From contig DAOUBD010000033.1 in NCBI GenBank assembly GCA_034432935.1, positions 1-38,834 of the forward strand: a stretch of DNA of 38,834 nt, given 5' to 3'. Under the pieces are notes generated by a model. The model saw nothing but the letters and a program-made list of their open reading frames with translations. It was not told the DNA's origin and ran no database searches. The stretch comes from DAOUAG01 sp034432935. Its GTDB lineage: Bacteria > Chloroflexota > Dehalococcoidia > SM23-28-2 > RBG-16-64-32. Position 1 is the first letter of the stretch. Each line of letters opens with the position of its first letter. Below, in pieces: positions 14,548-22,240 of the stretch. The position numbers were made by a program, and so were the translations under genes.

Positions 14548-15461
14548 CGCGCCCGCCGCGAAATGGCTGGCTGCCTGGCCCGTGGCTCTATGTGCTGAAC
14601 CGGGCCGGCGCGCCGTTGGTGCCTCTGGGTCTCGCCTATCGTCTGGCCACTCCCTGGGGCGATCTGGCCCATAAGCTCTGGGCAAGGAAACGGGAAACGG
14701 CCCGCCGGAATTACGCCCGCGTCTTAGGCTGCGATCCCGGACACCCGGCCGTTGACCGGCTGGTCCGCGAGTGCTTTCGCCAGTTCGCCCTGTACATCGC
14801 TGAGATGATCCATGTGCAGGGGTGGGATACCCCCACGGTGCTGGACCGTCTGGAGGTGAGGGGCGAAGAGCACTTCGCGGAGGCGGAGGCCCATGGCAGG
14901 GGCGTGATCTTCGTCAGCGCCCACATGGGCAGCACGGAGGTGGCGGCTGCGCTGGCTCTCATCAAGGGCTACCGCATCACATCGGTGGCCGAAAGACTGA
15001 AGCCGGACTTCGTGATGGACTGGGCAGTGGCCTGCCGGGCTCGGATGGGCATCACGCTCCTTCCGGTCAACGGTTCCGGCATCCGTTTGCTGAGGGCGCT
15101 GCGGCGGCGGGAGATGGTGGCTTTCGTAGTGGACGTAGGCATCGACCGGGGCGGTGGCGTGCCTGTCAGCTTCTTCGGCGCACCAACCCTTTTCCCCGTA
15201 GGGCCCGCGCGGCTGGCCCGCCTTAGCGGGGCGCCTATCGTCTTCGGCATGGCCGCCCGGAAGCCGGGCGGGCGATTCGTAGCCCATATCGAGCCGCCAC
15301 TCTTATCTGATCCGTCCCTCCCAGCGGATGAGGATGCCCGCCGGCTGACACAGCGCATCGCCGACATCTTTCAAGGGTACGTGCGCCGCTACCCGGGCCA
15401 GTGGTACGCCTTCCGCGATATGTGGCCGAGGGACCGGGCCTCTGGCCGGCCCGCCGGCTGA
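14544..15461 (+). CDS. LpxL/HtrB-PatA family lipid acyltransferase
   Basis: This 305-aa membrane-associated acyltransferase has the H-x4-E motif SAHMGSTE (His127, Glu132) and the C-terminal block PGQWYAFRDMW typical of the lysophospholipid-acyltransferase superfamily branch of LpxL and mycobacterial PatA. Members add an acyl chain to lipid A or to phosphatidylinositol mannosides. No other LPS gene is in the window, and Chloroflexota generally lack lipid A, so a glycolipid acceptor is more likely (inference). It is the last gene of the operon, coupled by ATGA, and ends 25 bases before the convergent SDR gene. Confidence 0.86.
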   Translation: MTRPPRNGWLPGPWLYVLNRAGAPLVPLGLAYRLATPWGDLAHKLWARKRETARRNYARVLGCDPGHPAVDRLVRECFRQFALYIAEMIHVQGWDTPTVLDRLEVRGEEHFAEAEAHGRGVIFVSAHMGSTEVAAALALIKGYRITSVAERLKPDFVMDWAVACRARMGITLLPVNGSGIRLLRALRRREMVAFVVDVGIDRGGGVPVSFFGAPTLFPVGPARLARLSGAPIVFGMAARKPGGRFVAHIEPPLLSDPSLPADEDARRLTQRIADIFQGYVRRYPGQWYAFRDMWPRDRASGRPAG

Positions 15462-15486
15462 GGGTGGCCCCTGACGCTGGGCCCGG

Positions 15487-16266
15487 CTACGCCTTTCGGG
15501 CCTCCTGGGCCATGAGCTTGCGGATCTCGCCAATGGTGATTACGTGGCCTGTCCAAGAAGGCGGCTGCTTAGCCATCCAGAGGGTGACTTCCGAGGCGGC
15601 CTCCGGTTTCTCCCAGCCAGAGAAGTCCATGCCTGGATTGAGGAACGTCCAGCCTTCCGTGGCGATGTTGAGCTCGATGCGCAGGGCGTTCACGGCCACG
15701 TTATAGGGCTTCATCTCCTCGGCCACGCCGCGGGTGAGGGTCTCCAGGGCGATCTTGGATACGGAGTACGAGAGCATGCCCGGCAGTAGTACCTCAGCCA
15801 GGAAGGAGGAGACGTTTATGATCTTGCCCGCCTTGCGCTCCATCATATGGGGCAGGAACGCTTGCATGCACATGACTGGCCCGCGCAGGTTGACGCCCAG
15901 CACCAGTTCCCATCGCTTGAGGGGCGTCTGGTGGAAAGGGGCGGGAAAGCTGATCCCTGCGTTGTTCACGAGGATGTCGCAGCGGCCGAAGGTCTCCAGG
16001 GTGCGGCGGGCCATTTCGGCCACTTGCTCTTCCTTGGAGACGTCCATCGGCACCGCCAGCGCCCGCCGGCCCAAGGACTCCACCTCTCTGGCCGTGTCCT
16101 CGATAGTGCCCGGCAGCTTCGAAGGAGCGTCCCGCGAGCTGCGGGCAGTGACGACGACGTCGGCGCCGGCCTTGGCCAGGTCAATGGCAATGGCGCGGCC
16201 GATGCCACGGCTGGCCCCGGTGACAACGGCCACTTGGTCTAGTAAGGGCTTATCTTGTGACATCAT
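15487..16266 (-). CDS. Short-chain dehydrogenase/reductase
   Basis: This 259-aa classical SDR shows TGASRGIG (residues 16-23), DV at 75-76, NNAG (101-104), a Ser at 153-154 and the catalytic pair Tyr167/Lys171 (SYSVSK). It should oxidise or reduce an alcohol/carbonyl with NAD(P)(H). The C-terminal residues GWEKPEAASEVTLWMAKQ differ from FabG, so a ketoacyl-ACP reductase role is not supported. Tandem ATGs at 16266 and 16263 leave the exact start open. It is 3 bases downstream of the debranching-enzyme gene on the same strand and convergent with the acyltransferase gene. Confidence 0.88.
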   Translation of the reverse strand: MMSQDKPLLDQVAVVTGASRGIGRAIAIDLAKAGADVVVTARSSRDAPSKLPGTIEDTAREVESLGRRALAVPMDVSKEEQVAEMARRTLETFGRCDILVNNAGISFPAPFHQTPLKRWELVLGVNLRGPVMCMQAFLPHMMERKAGKIINVSSFLAEVLLPGMLSYSVSKIALETLTRGVAEEMKPYNVAVNALRIELNIATEGWTFLNPGMDFSGWEKPEAASEVTLWMAKQPPSWTGHVITIGEIRKLMAQEARKA

Positions 16267-16269
16267 AGG

Positions 16270-18504
16270 CTAACTATCGGCGGACTTGGCCTGCTGGTCA
16301 AGGGGCGCGGGCCAGCGGTCGACAACTTGCACGTCCAGCCGGCCGCTGACTCGCAGGACCTGGACGTCGGTCCGCTGGCCGAACCGGTCGTATTGCAAAT
16401 CGGCTTCCGCCGCGCCCACGCGCAGGTTGCAGACCCGGACGCGGCGTAACCAATGCGGCAGGATGGGTCGCACGATGTCCAGGCGGCGGTTGGCCGCGTC
16501 GGGGCAGAGCCCCAGCATGGCCTGGGTCATGAGGGGGAAGGCTCCGGCTGCCCAGGCCTGCGGGCGGCAGGCGACAGGATAGGGCACGGGCGCCCGGTGG
16601 GCGCTTCGCTCGGCGCCGCCGAAGAGTTCGGGCAGCCGGTAGTAGGGGAAAGCCTGGGCTGCATCGAAGAGGGCCGTGATCACCCGGTTCAGCTCTTCCT
16701 CTCGTCCGCAGCGCTTGAACCCCATGGCGATCAGGGAGTTGTCATGGGGCCAAACGGTCCCGAGATGGTAGCCCAGGGGGTTGAAACCTGGTGAAAGGGA
16801 TGAAAGGGTGCGGATCCCCCAGCCGGAGAACATATCTTCCTGCATGAGGCGGCTGACAACCCTCTGGGCACGTTCCTCGTCTACTATGCAGGCCCACAGG
16901 GCCTGGCCGGCGTTGGAGGTTACAGACGCCGCCTGTTGGCCGGCGCCGTCGATGGCCAAGGCCAGGAATCCCTCCCTGGTCCAGAAGTCGCGGTTGAAGC
17001 GCTGCCTCAGGTCTCTCGCGCGCTGCTGGAGGTCCTGGGCCGTGGCCTCATCCCCCAGGGCGCGGAAGACCGGGACGAGGGAGAGAAGGGCGGCATAGGC
17101 GTATCCCTGCACTTCTACGAGGGCTATGGGCGGTTCCACCAGGCTGCCATCGGCGTGAAGTATGCCGTCCTGGGAGTCCTTCCAGCCTTGGTTCACCAGG
17201 CCCTTGGCCGACCGCTTTTCGTAGTCGACGTATCCGTCCCCGTTCTGGTCGCCGTGGCGCTGGATCCAGTGCAGGGCGGCCCGCAGGTTGGTCTCCAGTT
17301 GTGACAGGAGCTCGACATCCCCGGTCCAGCGGTAGTACTCCCCGGCCAGCATGAGGAAGAGGGGTGTGGAGTCCACGCTGCCGTAGTACGGGGAGAAGGG
17401 GAGCTCGCCTGTGCGGGTCAGCTCCCCCTGGCGCAGCTCGTGGAGGATCTTGCCAGGCTGCTCGTCGCGCCAGGGGTCGAACTTCATTCCCTGCCATTTG
17501 GCCAGGGAGGCTAGGCAGTCCCGGGCGATCTGCGGCTTCAGCCACAGGGTCTGGATGCCGGTTATGCAGGTGTCCCGGCCGAACAGGGTGTCGTACCAAG
17601 GCGTGCCTGCGGCCGGGTAGCCGGGTCCCGCCGGCTGGTGGTTCCAGAGCATGCGAAGGTCAGCCAGGGAGCGGCCCAAGACTGCGTTGAAGAAGTCGTT
17701 GTCGGTCTCAATCCGGGTCGCCTCCGTGAGCCAGGCAGCGTATTCGCGCTCTACGAGTCCAAAGCGCTCTACGGCCTGACCCACGTCTAGCCGGCCGTCG
17801 AGACTGAACACCAGGCGGACAGCCGTGCCGGTGCGGGGCGCCAACGAGAGACGGAAGGTGACGACTGCCTCGGCGTCGCTGGTCTCGGCTGTCCAGGGCG
17901 CCGGCGAAAAGAGCACTCGCGTCTGCCTCTTGCGGCCGTCCCTGCCGCGGTACTCCAGGGTCAAGCTGGAGTCGCAAAAGGCCGCTGGCAGTGGGCTCGC
18001 CGGCTGCCGGGGCTGGAAGCCCCGCACCTCAAAGATGTCGGCGAAATCGGCGCCGAAGCGGAAGATGAGGTCCAGGGTGACCGGAGAGGCGTTGTAGTTG
18101 GTCACCCGCAGCGTCTCCTCCAGCACATCTTGGATGACCCGCAGACGGCGCACCTCCAGGGTGCCGCGGGGCACAGGGTGGCCCTCCACGTCCAACATCG
18201 AGCGGTTGGTCAGGACGTGCTCAGAGCTGTACCCCGGCTCCGCCGTGGAAAGGAGGATTAGAGGCGCCTCGCTGGAGAAGGAGAACTCGTAGACGGAAAG
18301 GTAGCGCGTATCCTCGTAGTAAAGGCCGTACCCGTCCCGGTTTCCGCGGGGAACCTCGCCGGCCGGGTTTGTAAGGAGAAAGAGATCGCGCTCCCGGATG
18401 ACCAGGGCATCGCGGATGTCCTGGACTTCCATGGGCTCCGCCTCGGGCAGGGGGTGTGCCAGAGGGCGGTCCTCTCCTGCCGGGGCGGGCTGCGCGTCCT
18501 TCAT
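16270..18504 (-). CDS. Glycogen-debranching-type amylo-alpha-1,6-glucosidase
   Basis: This 744-aa protein has the bacterial GDE layout. An N-terminal beta-sandwich domain (about 25-240) starts with LVIRERDLFLLTNPAGEVP and DTRYLSVYEF. A C-terminal (alpha/alpha)6 barrel (about 270-710) contains NHQPAGPGYPAAGTPWYDTL, FGRDTCITG, GYVDYEKRSAKGLVNQGWKD and GTVWPHDNSLIAMG. These are hallmarks of the amylo-alpha-1,6-glucosidase family. Family members act on alpha-glucan branches or on glucosyl/mannosyl compounds. A GT4 gene lies 18 bases upstream and an SDR gene 3 bases downstream. This pairing with a glycosyltransferase is frequent in Chloroflexota and cyanobacteria. Substrate not resolved. Confidence 0.92.
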   Translation of the reverse strand: MKDAQPAPAGEDRPLAHPLPEAEPMEVQDIRDALVIRERDLFLLTNPAGEVPRGNRDGYGLYYEDTRYLSVYEFSFSSEAPLILLSTAEPGYSSEHVLTNRSMLDVEGHPVPRGTLEVRRLRVIQDVLEETLRVTNYNASPVTLDLIFRFGADFADIFEVRGFQPRQPASPLPAAFCDSSLTLEYRGRDGRKRQTRVLFSPAPWTAETSDAEAVVTFRLSLAPRTGTAVRLVFSLDGRLDVGQAVERFGLVEREYAAWLTEATRIETDNDFFNAVLGRSLADLRMLWNHQPAGPGYPAAGTPWYDTLFGRDTCITGIQTLWLKPQIARDCLASLAKWQGMKFDPWRDEQPGKILHELRQGELTRTGELPFSPYYGSVDSTPLFLMLAGEYYRWTGDVELLSQLETNLRAALHWIQRHGDQNGDGYVDYEKRSAKGLVNQGWKDSQDGILHADGSLVEPPIALVEVQGYAYAALLSLVPVFRALGDEATAQDLQQRARDLRQRFNRDFWTREGFLALAIDGAGQQAASVTSNAGQALWACIVDEERAQRVVSRLMQEDMFSGWGIRTLSSLSPGFNPLGYHLGTVWPHDNSLIAMGFKRCGREEELNRVITALFDAAQAFPYYRLPELFGGAERSAHRAPVPYPVACRPQAWAAGAFPLMTQAMLGLCPDAANRRLDIVRPILPHWLRRVRVCNLRVGAAEADLQYDRFGQRTDVQVLRVSGRLDVQVVDRWPAPLDQQAKSADS

Positions 18505-18522
18505 TGGGTACGGGCGATGGTG

Positions 18523-19629
18523 TCAGGCCACCTGCGTTCTGGATTCGGCCAGCCGCTGGGCCGTAGAAAGGACGGGATGCTGGGAGGTCTCGCAGGCGCG
18601 TTGGCGCAGGATTGATTCGTATATCTCCAGATAGCGTTCCGCCATTACGGCCCCGTCGAAGCGTTCCTCAACGTGGCGCCGGCAAGCTTTCGGGTCGATC
18701 TCGCGCACCTGATGGACGGCTTCCACCATAGCGTCCACGCTGTCAACGAGGAACCCGGTCTCCCCGTCACGTATGATCTCCGGGGCTGCCCCTCGCCTGA
18801 AGGCGAGAACTGGCGTTCCGCAGGCCTGGGCCTCCGCCATGACCAGGCCGAAGGGTTCATCCCAGATGATGGGCAAGAGGACGCAGGACGCGCGGCGGTA
18901 CAGGTCGCGCTTCGTTGTGGCATCGGCCTCTCCCACAAAGACCACCCGCTGGCCGTCCAGGTGGGGAGCGACCATGCTAGCGAAGTAATCGTAGTCCACC
19001 GGGTCAACCTTGCCGGCGATGATCAGGCGTTTGCCGGTGCGGCGCGCCACCTCTATCGCCAGGTGCGGCGCCTTGTCGATGGAGATGCGGGCCAGGAAGA
19101 GAAGGAAGTCCTCTTTCTCCTCTTGGAAAGGGAAGCTGGCCACGTCGATGCCGTTATAGGCTACTCCTACGAAACGGCCACCCTTGATCCGAGGCATCAG
19201 CCGCCACTGGGACCAACTGATGGTGTTGTAGTACCCGGTGTAACGGTCCCAGATGAAGCGTGTATCCGGGGTGATGAGGCAGTGCATGGTAGTCAGCATG
19301 GGCACATCAGGCACCAGATGGGAGAGGGCCATGACCTCCTCACCCGCGTGGTTGTGGATGATATCGAACTCTTGAGCATCGCGCAGGCTGAGGGCGGCGT
19401 GCTGCCACGAATAGACGTTCTTGGCGGCGATGTCCGTGGCCGTGCGCAGACTGCGGGGGTAGCAGCTCATAAGCCGCGCCGACGTGCAGGAATCGCCGGA
19501 AGCCCAGAGGGTGACGTCGTGGCCCCGGCGCACAAGTTCTTCCACCAAGAGGTGGACGACGGCTTCGGTCCCTCCGTACGCTGGCGGCGGGACCCGCTCC
19601 CACAGGGGTGCGATCTGCAGGATCCTCAT
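18523..19629 (-). CDS. Glycosyltransferase family 4
   Basis: This 368-aa retaining GT-B enzyme starts MRILQIAPLWERVPPPAYGG, with the Gly-rich acceptor loop (GGTEAVVHLLVEELVRRGHD). The sugar-nucleotide motif E-x7-E is in DEPFGLVMAEAQACGTPVLA. GGAGG seven bases before ATG 19629 decides the start over an ATG 18 bases upstream. It probably makes a glucan, disaccharide or glycolipid sugar bond; donor and acceptor are not readable. It leads the minus-strand operon with the debranching enzyme and the SDR. Confidence 0.9.
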   Translation of the reverse strand: MRILQIAPLWERVPPPAYGGTEAVVHLLVEELVRRGHDVTLWASGDSCTSARLMSCYPRSLRTATDIAAKNVYSWQHAALSLRDAQEFDIIHNHAGEEVMALSHLVPDVPMLTTMHCLITPDTRFIWDRYTGYYNTISWSQWRLMPRIKGGRFVGVAYNGIDVASFPFQEEKEDFLLFLARISIDKAPHLAIEVARRTGKRLIIAGKVDPVDYDYFASMVAPHLDGQRVVFVGEADATTKRDLYRRASCVLLPIIWDEPFGLVMAEAQACGTPVLAFRRGAAPEIIRDGETGFLVDSVDAMVEAVHQVREIDPKACRRHVEERFDGAVMAERYLEIYESILRQRACETSQHPVLSTAQRLAESRTQVA

Positions 19630-19666
19630 GGCGTTCCCTCCATCCAACTACTGGAATCCGTGAACG

Positions 19667-19762
19667 GGCGGCCCGCTCGGGCCGCCGCGGTTGAGAAAGG
19701 GCTGCGGGTTGGCTGGCGTGATCCAGGGAAGTGGGGCGGGGCGCCAACCCGTCTTCATTATA
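19667..19762 (-). promoter_or_regulatory. Promoter -10 and leader hairpin before the GT4 operon
   Basis: On the minus strand a perfect TATAAT (19757-19762) lies 128 bases before the GT4 start, with no convincing -35 at normal distance. In the leader, GGCGGCCC and GGGCCGCC (19667-19674, 19679-19686) form an 8-bp all-GC stem with a 4-base loop, about 38 bases before the ATG. No T-run follows, so it is not an ordinary terminator; it may modulate translation or mRNA stability. Confidence 0.4.
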
Positions 19763-19861
19763 CGGCAGGCCGTCAACCCTACTGGCAGGCTGCGCTAAGA
19801 TCCCTTGGCAGCCGGAGTGGCGGTTTGAGGGCGGCTTCCGCTATGATCAGGCGCAGAAGCT

Positions 19862-20089
19862 ATGCCGACCATTGAGCTACGTTTCGCAGCCGACGAAAAA
19901 GGGTTGAAGACGCTGGCGTCCGCCCTCGTCGGACGTGAGATCTCCTACTGGGAAGACGGGTGCGTCCTCCGCCGCGGGCGGGTCACTGAGGCCTCGGTGG
20001 AGCGGGATCGCTACGGCAATCCCTTCGTCAGGGTGACGCTGGACGAGGCGGGGCGGGGGGCCGCCCCGGCGGCAACCGCCGCTGGTTAG
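19862..20089 (+). CDS. Small hypothetical protein, 75 aa
   Basis: This short protein begins MPTIELRFAADEKGLKTLAS and ends in an Ala-rich tail. The amino-acid make-up and GC-rich third positions look like real coding sequence. The pattern of beta strands (SYWEDGCVLRRGRVTE, VRVTLDE) suggests a small beta-rich fold. I recognise no family. No clear ribosome-binding site precedes the ATG. Its TAG overlaps the TAA of the convergent oxidoreductase gene. The call is therefore moderate. Confidence 0.5.
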   Translation: MPTIELRFAADEKGLKTLASALVGREISYWEDGCVLRRGRVTEASVERDRYGNPFVRVTLDEAGRGAAPAATAAG

Positions 20090-21765
20090 CGGCTGGCCCG
20101 CCAGGGGTCCCAATCGGGAGGGTCCGGCGGCAGCCTTGACGGGTCCCCGAAGACCCGCCCGGCCTTGACCTCGGCCATGAGGTCGCGGCCGAGGGCGGCG
20201 CTGGCGGCGCCCATGCCGCCCGCCATGGCCCCGGCGATTCCATGTCCGTAAACGGTACTGGCTCCGGCCAGATAGAGGCCCCGTATCTCGGTGGCCGGGC
20301 CGGGGCGCCCGGGGCCGAACTGGTCCGGCGTCATGGCGATCCCATAAGAGGTGCCGCCGGTGGATAGCGTGTAGCGCTCCTGGGTTACCGGCGTGGCCGC
20401 CTCCTTCCACACGATGTGCTCCCGGATATCGGGGATGACCCGCGCCGCCGCGTCGATCATCGCTTCTGTGAGTTCTGCCTTGAAGGAGCGGTAGCGGGGA
20501 TTCCGGTGGTAGTTCTCGCCCCGGGTGGGGCCGGTTTCGACGCCCCACAGGCGATAGTCTGCGGGCACCAACGTCATGATCTCCAGGGCAGAGTGGCCCT
20601 CCGGAGCCAGAGCCCTGGTATAGGGGTCTTTGACGGACGCCGCTGTGAGGTAGACCCAAAGGTCTCGGGGCATCCGTCCCTCCTCGCAGTCCCGGTACAT
20701 CCCCTCGACATCGAAGCTGGTGAACAAGAAGTAGTTGGTGTTGGGGATGCGTTCCTTGAGGTCGATGTCGAGCCCAAGGTAGACGCAGAAGATGGGCAGC
20801 GCCATCCGCCACTGCTTCGCCCTGGCCACTGTGGCGGGCGATAGATGCTCCTCCCCCACCATCTCCAGCAGGGTGCGCTTGATGTCGGCGTTGGACACCA
20901 CGAGGGGTGCCCGGACCTCCTCGCCGTGAGCCAGCAGGACGCCGCAGGCGGCGCCGTCTTGCACCAAGATGCGAAGGACTCTCACGCCGGTGCGTACCTC
21001 ACCGCCGTGGGCGCGTATAACCTGCACCAAACGGGCTGCCAGCACCTGTCCGCCGCCCCTGGGGTAGTAGGCGCCCCGCATGTAGTGATCGGTGAGGATG
21101 GCGTGGAGGAGAACCGGCGTCTTGGAAGGGGGCAGCGCGTAGTCGCCGGACTCGCCCGTTAGGACGGCGCGGGCCTTCTGGCCGAGGCCGCATTCGTCGA
21201 ATAGCTGGGCTAGGGTGCGCATGCCCCAGGCCATGAAGTTGGGGGCCTCTTTGGCGACGCGGGGCATGTCTTCAGGCCTCACCGGCAGCGAGAGGTTCCG
21301 GAACTCCTGGGATACGCCCTCCAACACGTCCAGGCAACGGTGGATGCCGGTCTCGTCATCGGGCAGGGCGGCCACCAGGCGCTCGCGGTAGCGGTCCCAC
21401 CCTTTGGGGACGCGGAAGGTCAGGCCCGGGAAAACCAGCGTGCTGAACCCGTCCGGGTCCATCTCCAGGAACTCGATCTTGCCCTCCAGGCCGACGCCCT
21501 TGAGGATCGTAGGGATCGTCCCGCCCGGCCCGCAGTCGCCGATGTAGTGGACGCCCACGTCAAACTCGAAGGGCAGCCTTCCGTGTCGGGCTTTGCGGCG
21601 GAAGACGTGGGAGTTGCCGCCGGCGACGTAATGCTGCTCCAGGACCAGCGTACGGAGGCCGTTGGTGGCCAGATAGGCGGCGGCGGCCAACCCGCCCATG
21701 CCCGAGCCGATGACGACGGCGTCCCACTCACTTGGCTTCACGTTCGGCCTGCCTTTCTCGGTCAT
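20086..21765 (-). CDS. FAD-dependent oxidoreductase of the phytoene desaturase / CrtISO / retinol saturase superfamily
   Basis: This 559-aa flavoprotein has the dinucleotide-binding start DAVVIGSGMGGLAAAAYLA (Gly20-x-Gly-x2-Gly) followed by VLEQHYVAGGNSH. The C-terminal FAD segment is RGLYLAGASTVYGHGIAGAM. Length and the AGGNSHVFRRK region resemble carotenoid isomerase and retinol saturase proteins more than bacterial CrtI. These enzymes isomerise or saturate polyene C=C bonds. No phytoene synthase or other carotenoid gene is in the window, so a polyprenyl or other lipid substrate is possible. It overlaps the upstream 97-aa membrane protein gene by ATGA. Confidence 0.85.
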   Translation of the reverse strand: MTEKGRPNVKPSEWDAVVIGSGMGGLAAAAYLATNGLRTLVLEQHYVAGGNSHVFRRKARHGRLPFEFDVGVHYIGDCGPGGTIPTILKGVGLEGKIEFLEMDPDGFSTLVFPGLTFRVPKGWDRYRERLVAALPDDETGIHRCLDVLEGVSQEFRNLSLPVRPEDMPRVAKEAPNFMAWGMRTLAQLFDECGLGQKARAVLTGESGDYALPPSKTPVLLHAILTDHYMRGAYYPRGGGQVLAARLVQVIRAHGGEVRTGVRVLRILVQDGAACGVLLAHGEEVRAPLVVSNADIKRTLLEMVGEEHLSPATVARAKQWRMALPIFCVYLGLDIDLKERIPNTNYFLFTSFDVEGMYRDCEEGRMPRDLWVYLTAASVKDPYTRALAPEGHSALEIMTLVPADYRLWGVETGPTRGENYHRNPRYRSFKAELTEAMIDAAARVIPDIREHIVWKEAATPVTQERYTLSTGGTSYGIAMTPDQFGPGRPGPATEIRGLYLAGASTVYGHGIAGAMAGGMGAASAALGRDLMAEVKAGRVFGDPSRLPPDPPDWDPWRASR

Positions 21766-22055
21766 CTAGCGCGAAGCAGGATCGGCAGCAGGAGGGCGGC
21801 GATGAGGAGGAGCGATAATGTCATGATGACCCACCGGGGGAAGGGGCCGGAGCGCGGCGGGGGCTCCCAGCCAGCGTAGCCCGCCGCCTCGGAGAGGTCG
21901 TAGTCCGGGTCCTCCGGGCCTGGGGTGTACCAGCCTTCCTCCTCAGCCTCGGCGTCCTCTTCCGCCGCGTCTTCCGGGTTGTCCCAGTCAACAAAGCCTT
22001 CTTGCCGGAACCCGCCGGCATGGGCCTCGTGGCGCCGTCGCTGTTGCTCGTGCAC
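21762..22055 (-). CDS. Small acidic protein with C-terminal transmembrane anchor
   Basis: This 97-aa protein begins at GTG 22055 behind a G-rich stretch. The N-terminal two thirds are hydrophilic and acidic (EDAAEEDAEAEEEGW, GPEDPDYDLSEA). One hydrophobic helix at the end (WVIMTLSLLLIAALLLPILL) is followed by Arg-Ala-Arg. Such tail-anchored proteins place a cytoplasmic domain at the membrane. Its stop overlaps the start of the FAD oxidoreductase (ATGA), so it may tether that enzyme; this is inference. No family recognised. Confidence 0.65.
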   Translation of the reverse strand: MHEQQRRRHEAHAGGFRQEGFVDWDNPEDAAEEDAEAEEEGWYTPGPEDPDYDLSEAAGYAGWEPPPRSGPFPRWVIMTLSLLLIAALLLPILLRAR

Positions 22056-22140
22056 AGTACCCCCAGTTTACCGGAAGATGGGCTGGAGCGCCCCTGGGCT
22101 CCATCGGGAAAATCGGCATCTAATTCTGGGCGAAACAGCG

Positions 22141-22206
22141 TTGACAAGATGGGCCGGCCGTGGTACAAGGGAAGCGTAACTTAGCGTCCGCTAACGAAAG
22201 TTCGTT
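22141..22206 (+). promoter_or_regulatory. Strong promoter plus two overlapping palindromes before the di-iron gene
   Basis: TTGACA (22141-22146), a 17-base spacer and TACAAG (22164-22169) preceded by TGG form a consensus-quality promoter. Downstream of the likely start point lie TTAGCG-TC-CGCTAA (22181-22194) and AACGAA-AG-TTCGTT (22193-22206). These are two perfect 14-base palindromes sharing AA. A repressor bound here, such as a TetR-type protein, would block transcription. No candidate repressor gene is adjacent. Confidence 0.7.
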
Positions 22207-22240
22207 CGCGCGCACTAACCTAGAAAGAGGGAGTCGGCCG

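Noticed and set aside
18673..19875. Plus-strand open frame of 400 codons over the GT4 gene
   Set aside because: Antisense shadow of the GT4 coding sequence; no motifs and no ribosome site.
19877..20812. Minus-strand open frame of 311 codons overlapping the FAD oxidoreductase in another frame
   Set aside because: Arg/Pro/Gly/His-rich out-of-frame translation, typical of GC-rich DNA; the oxidoreductase frame has conserved FAD motifs.
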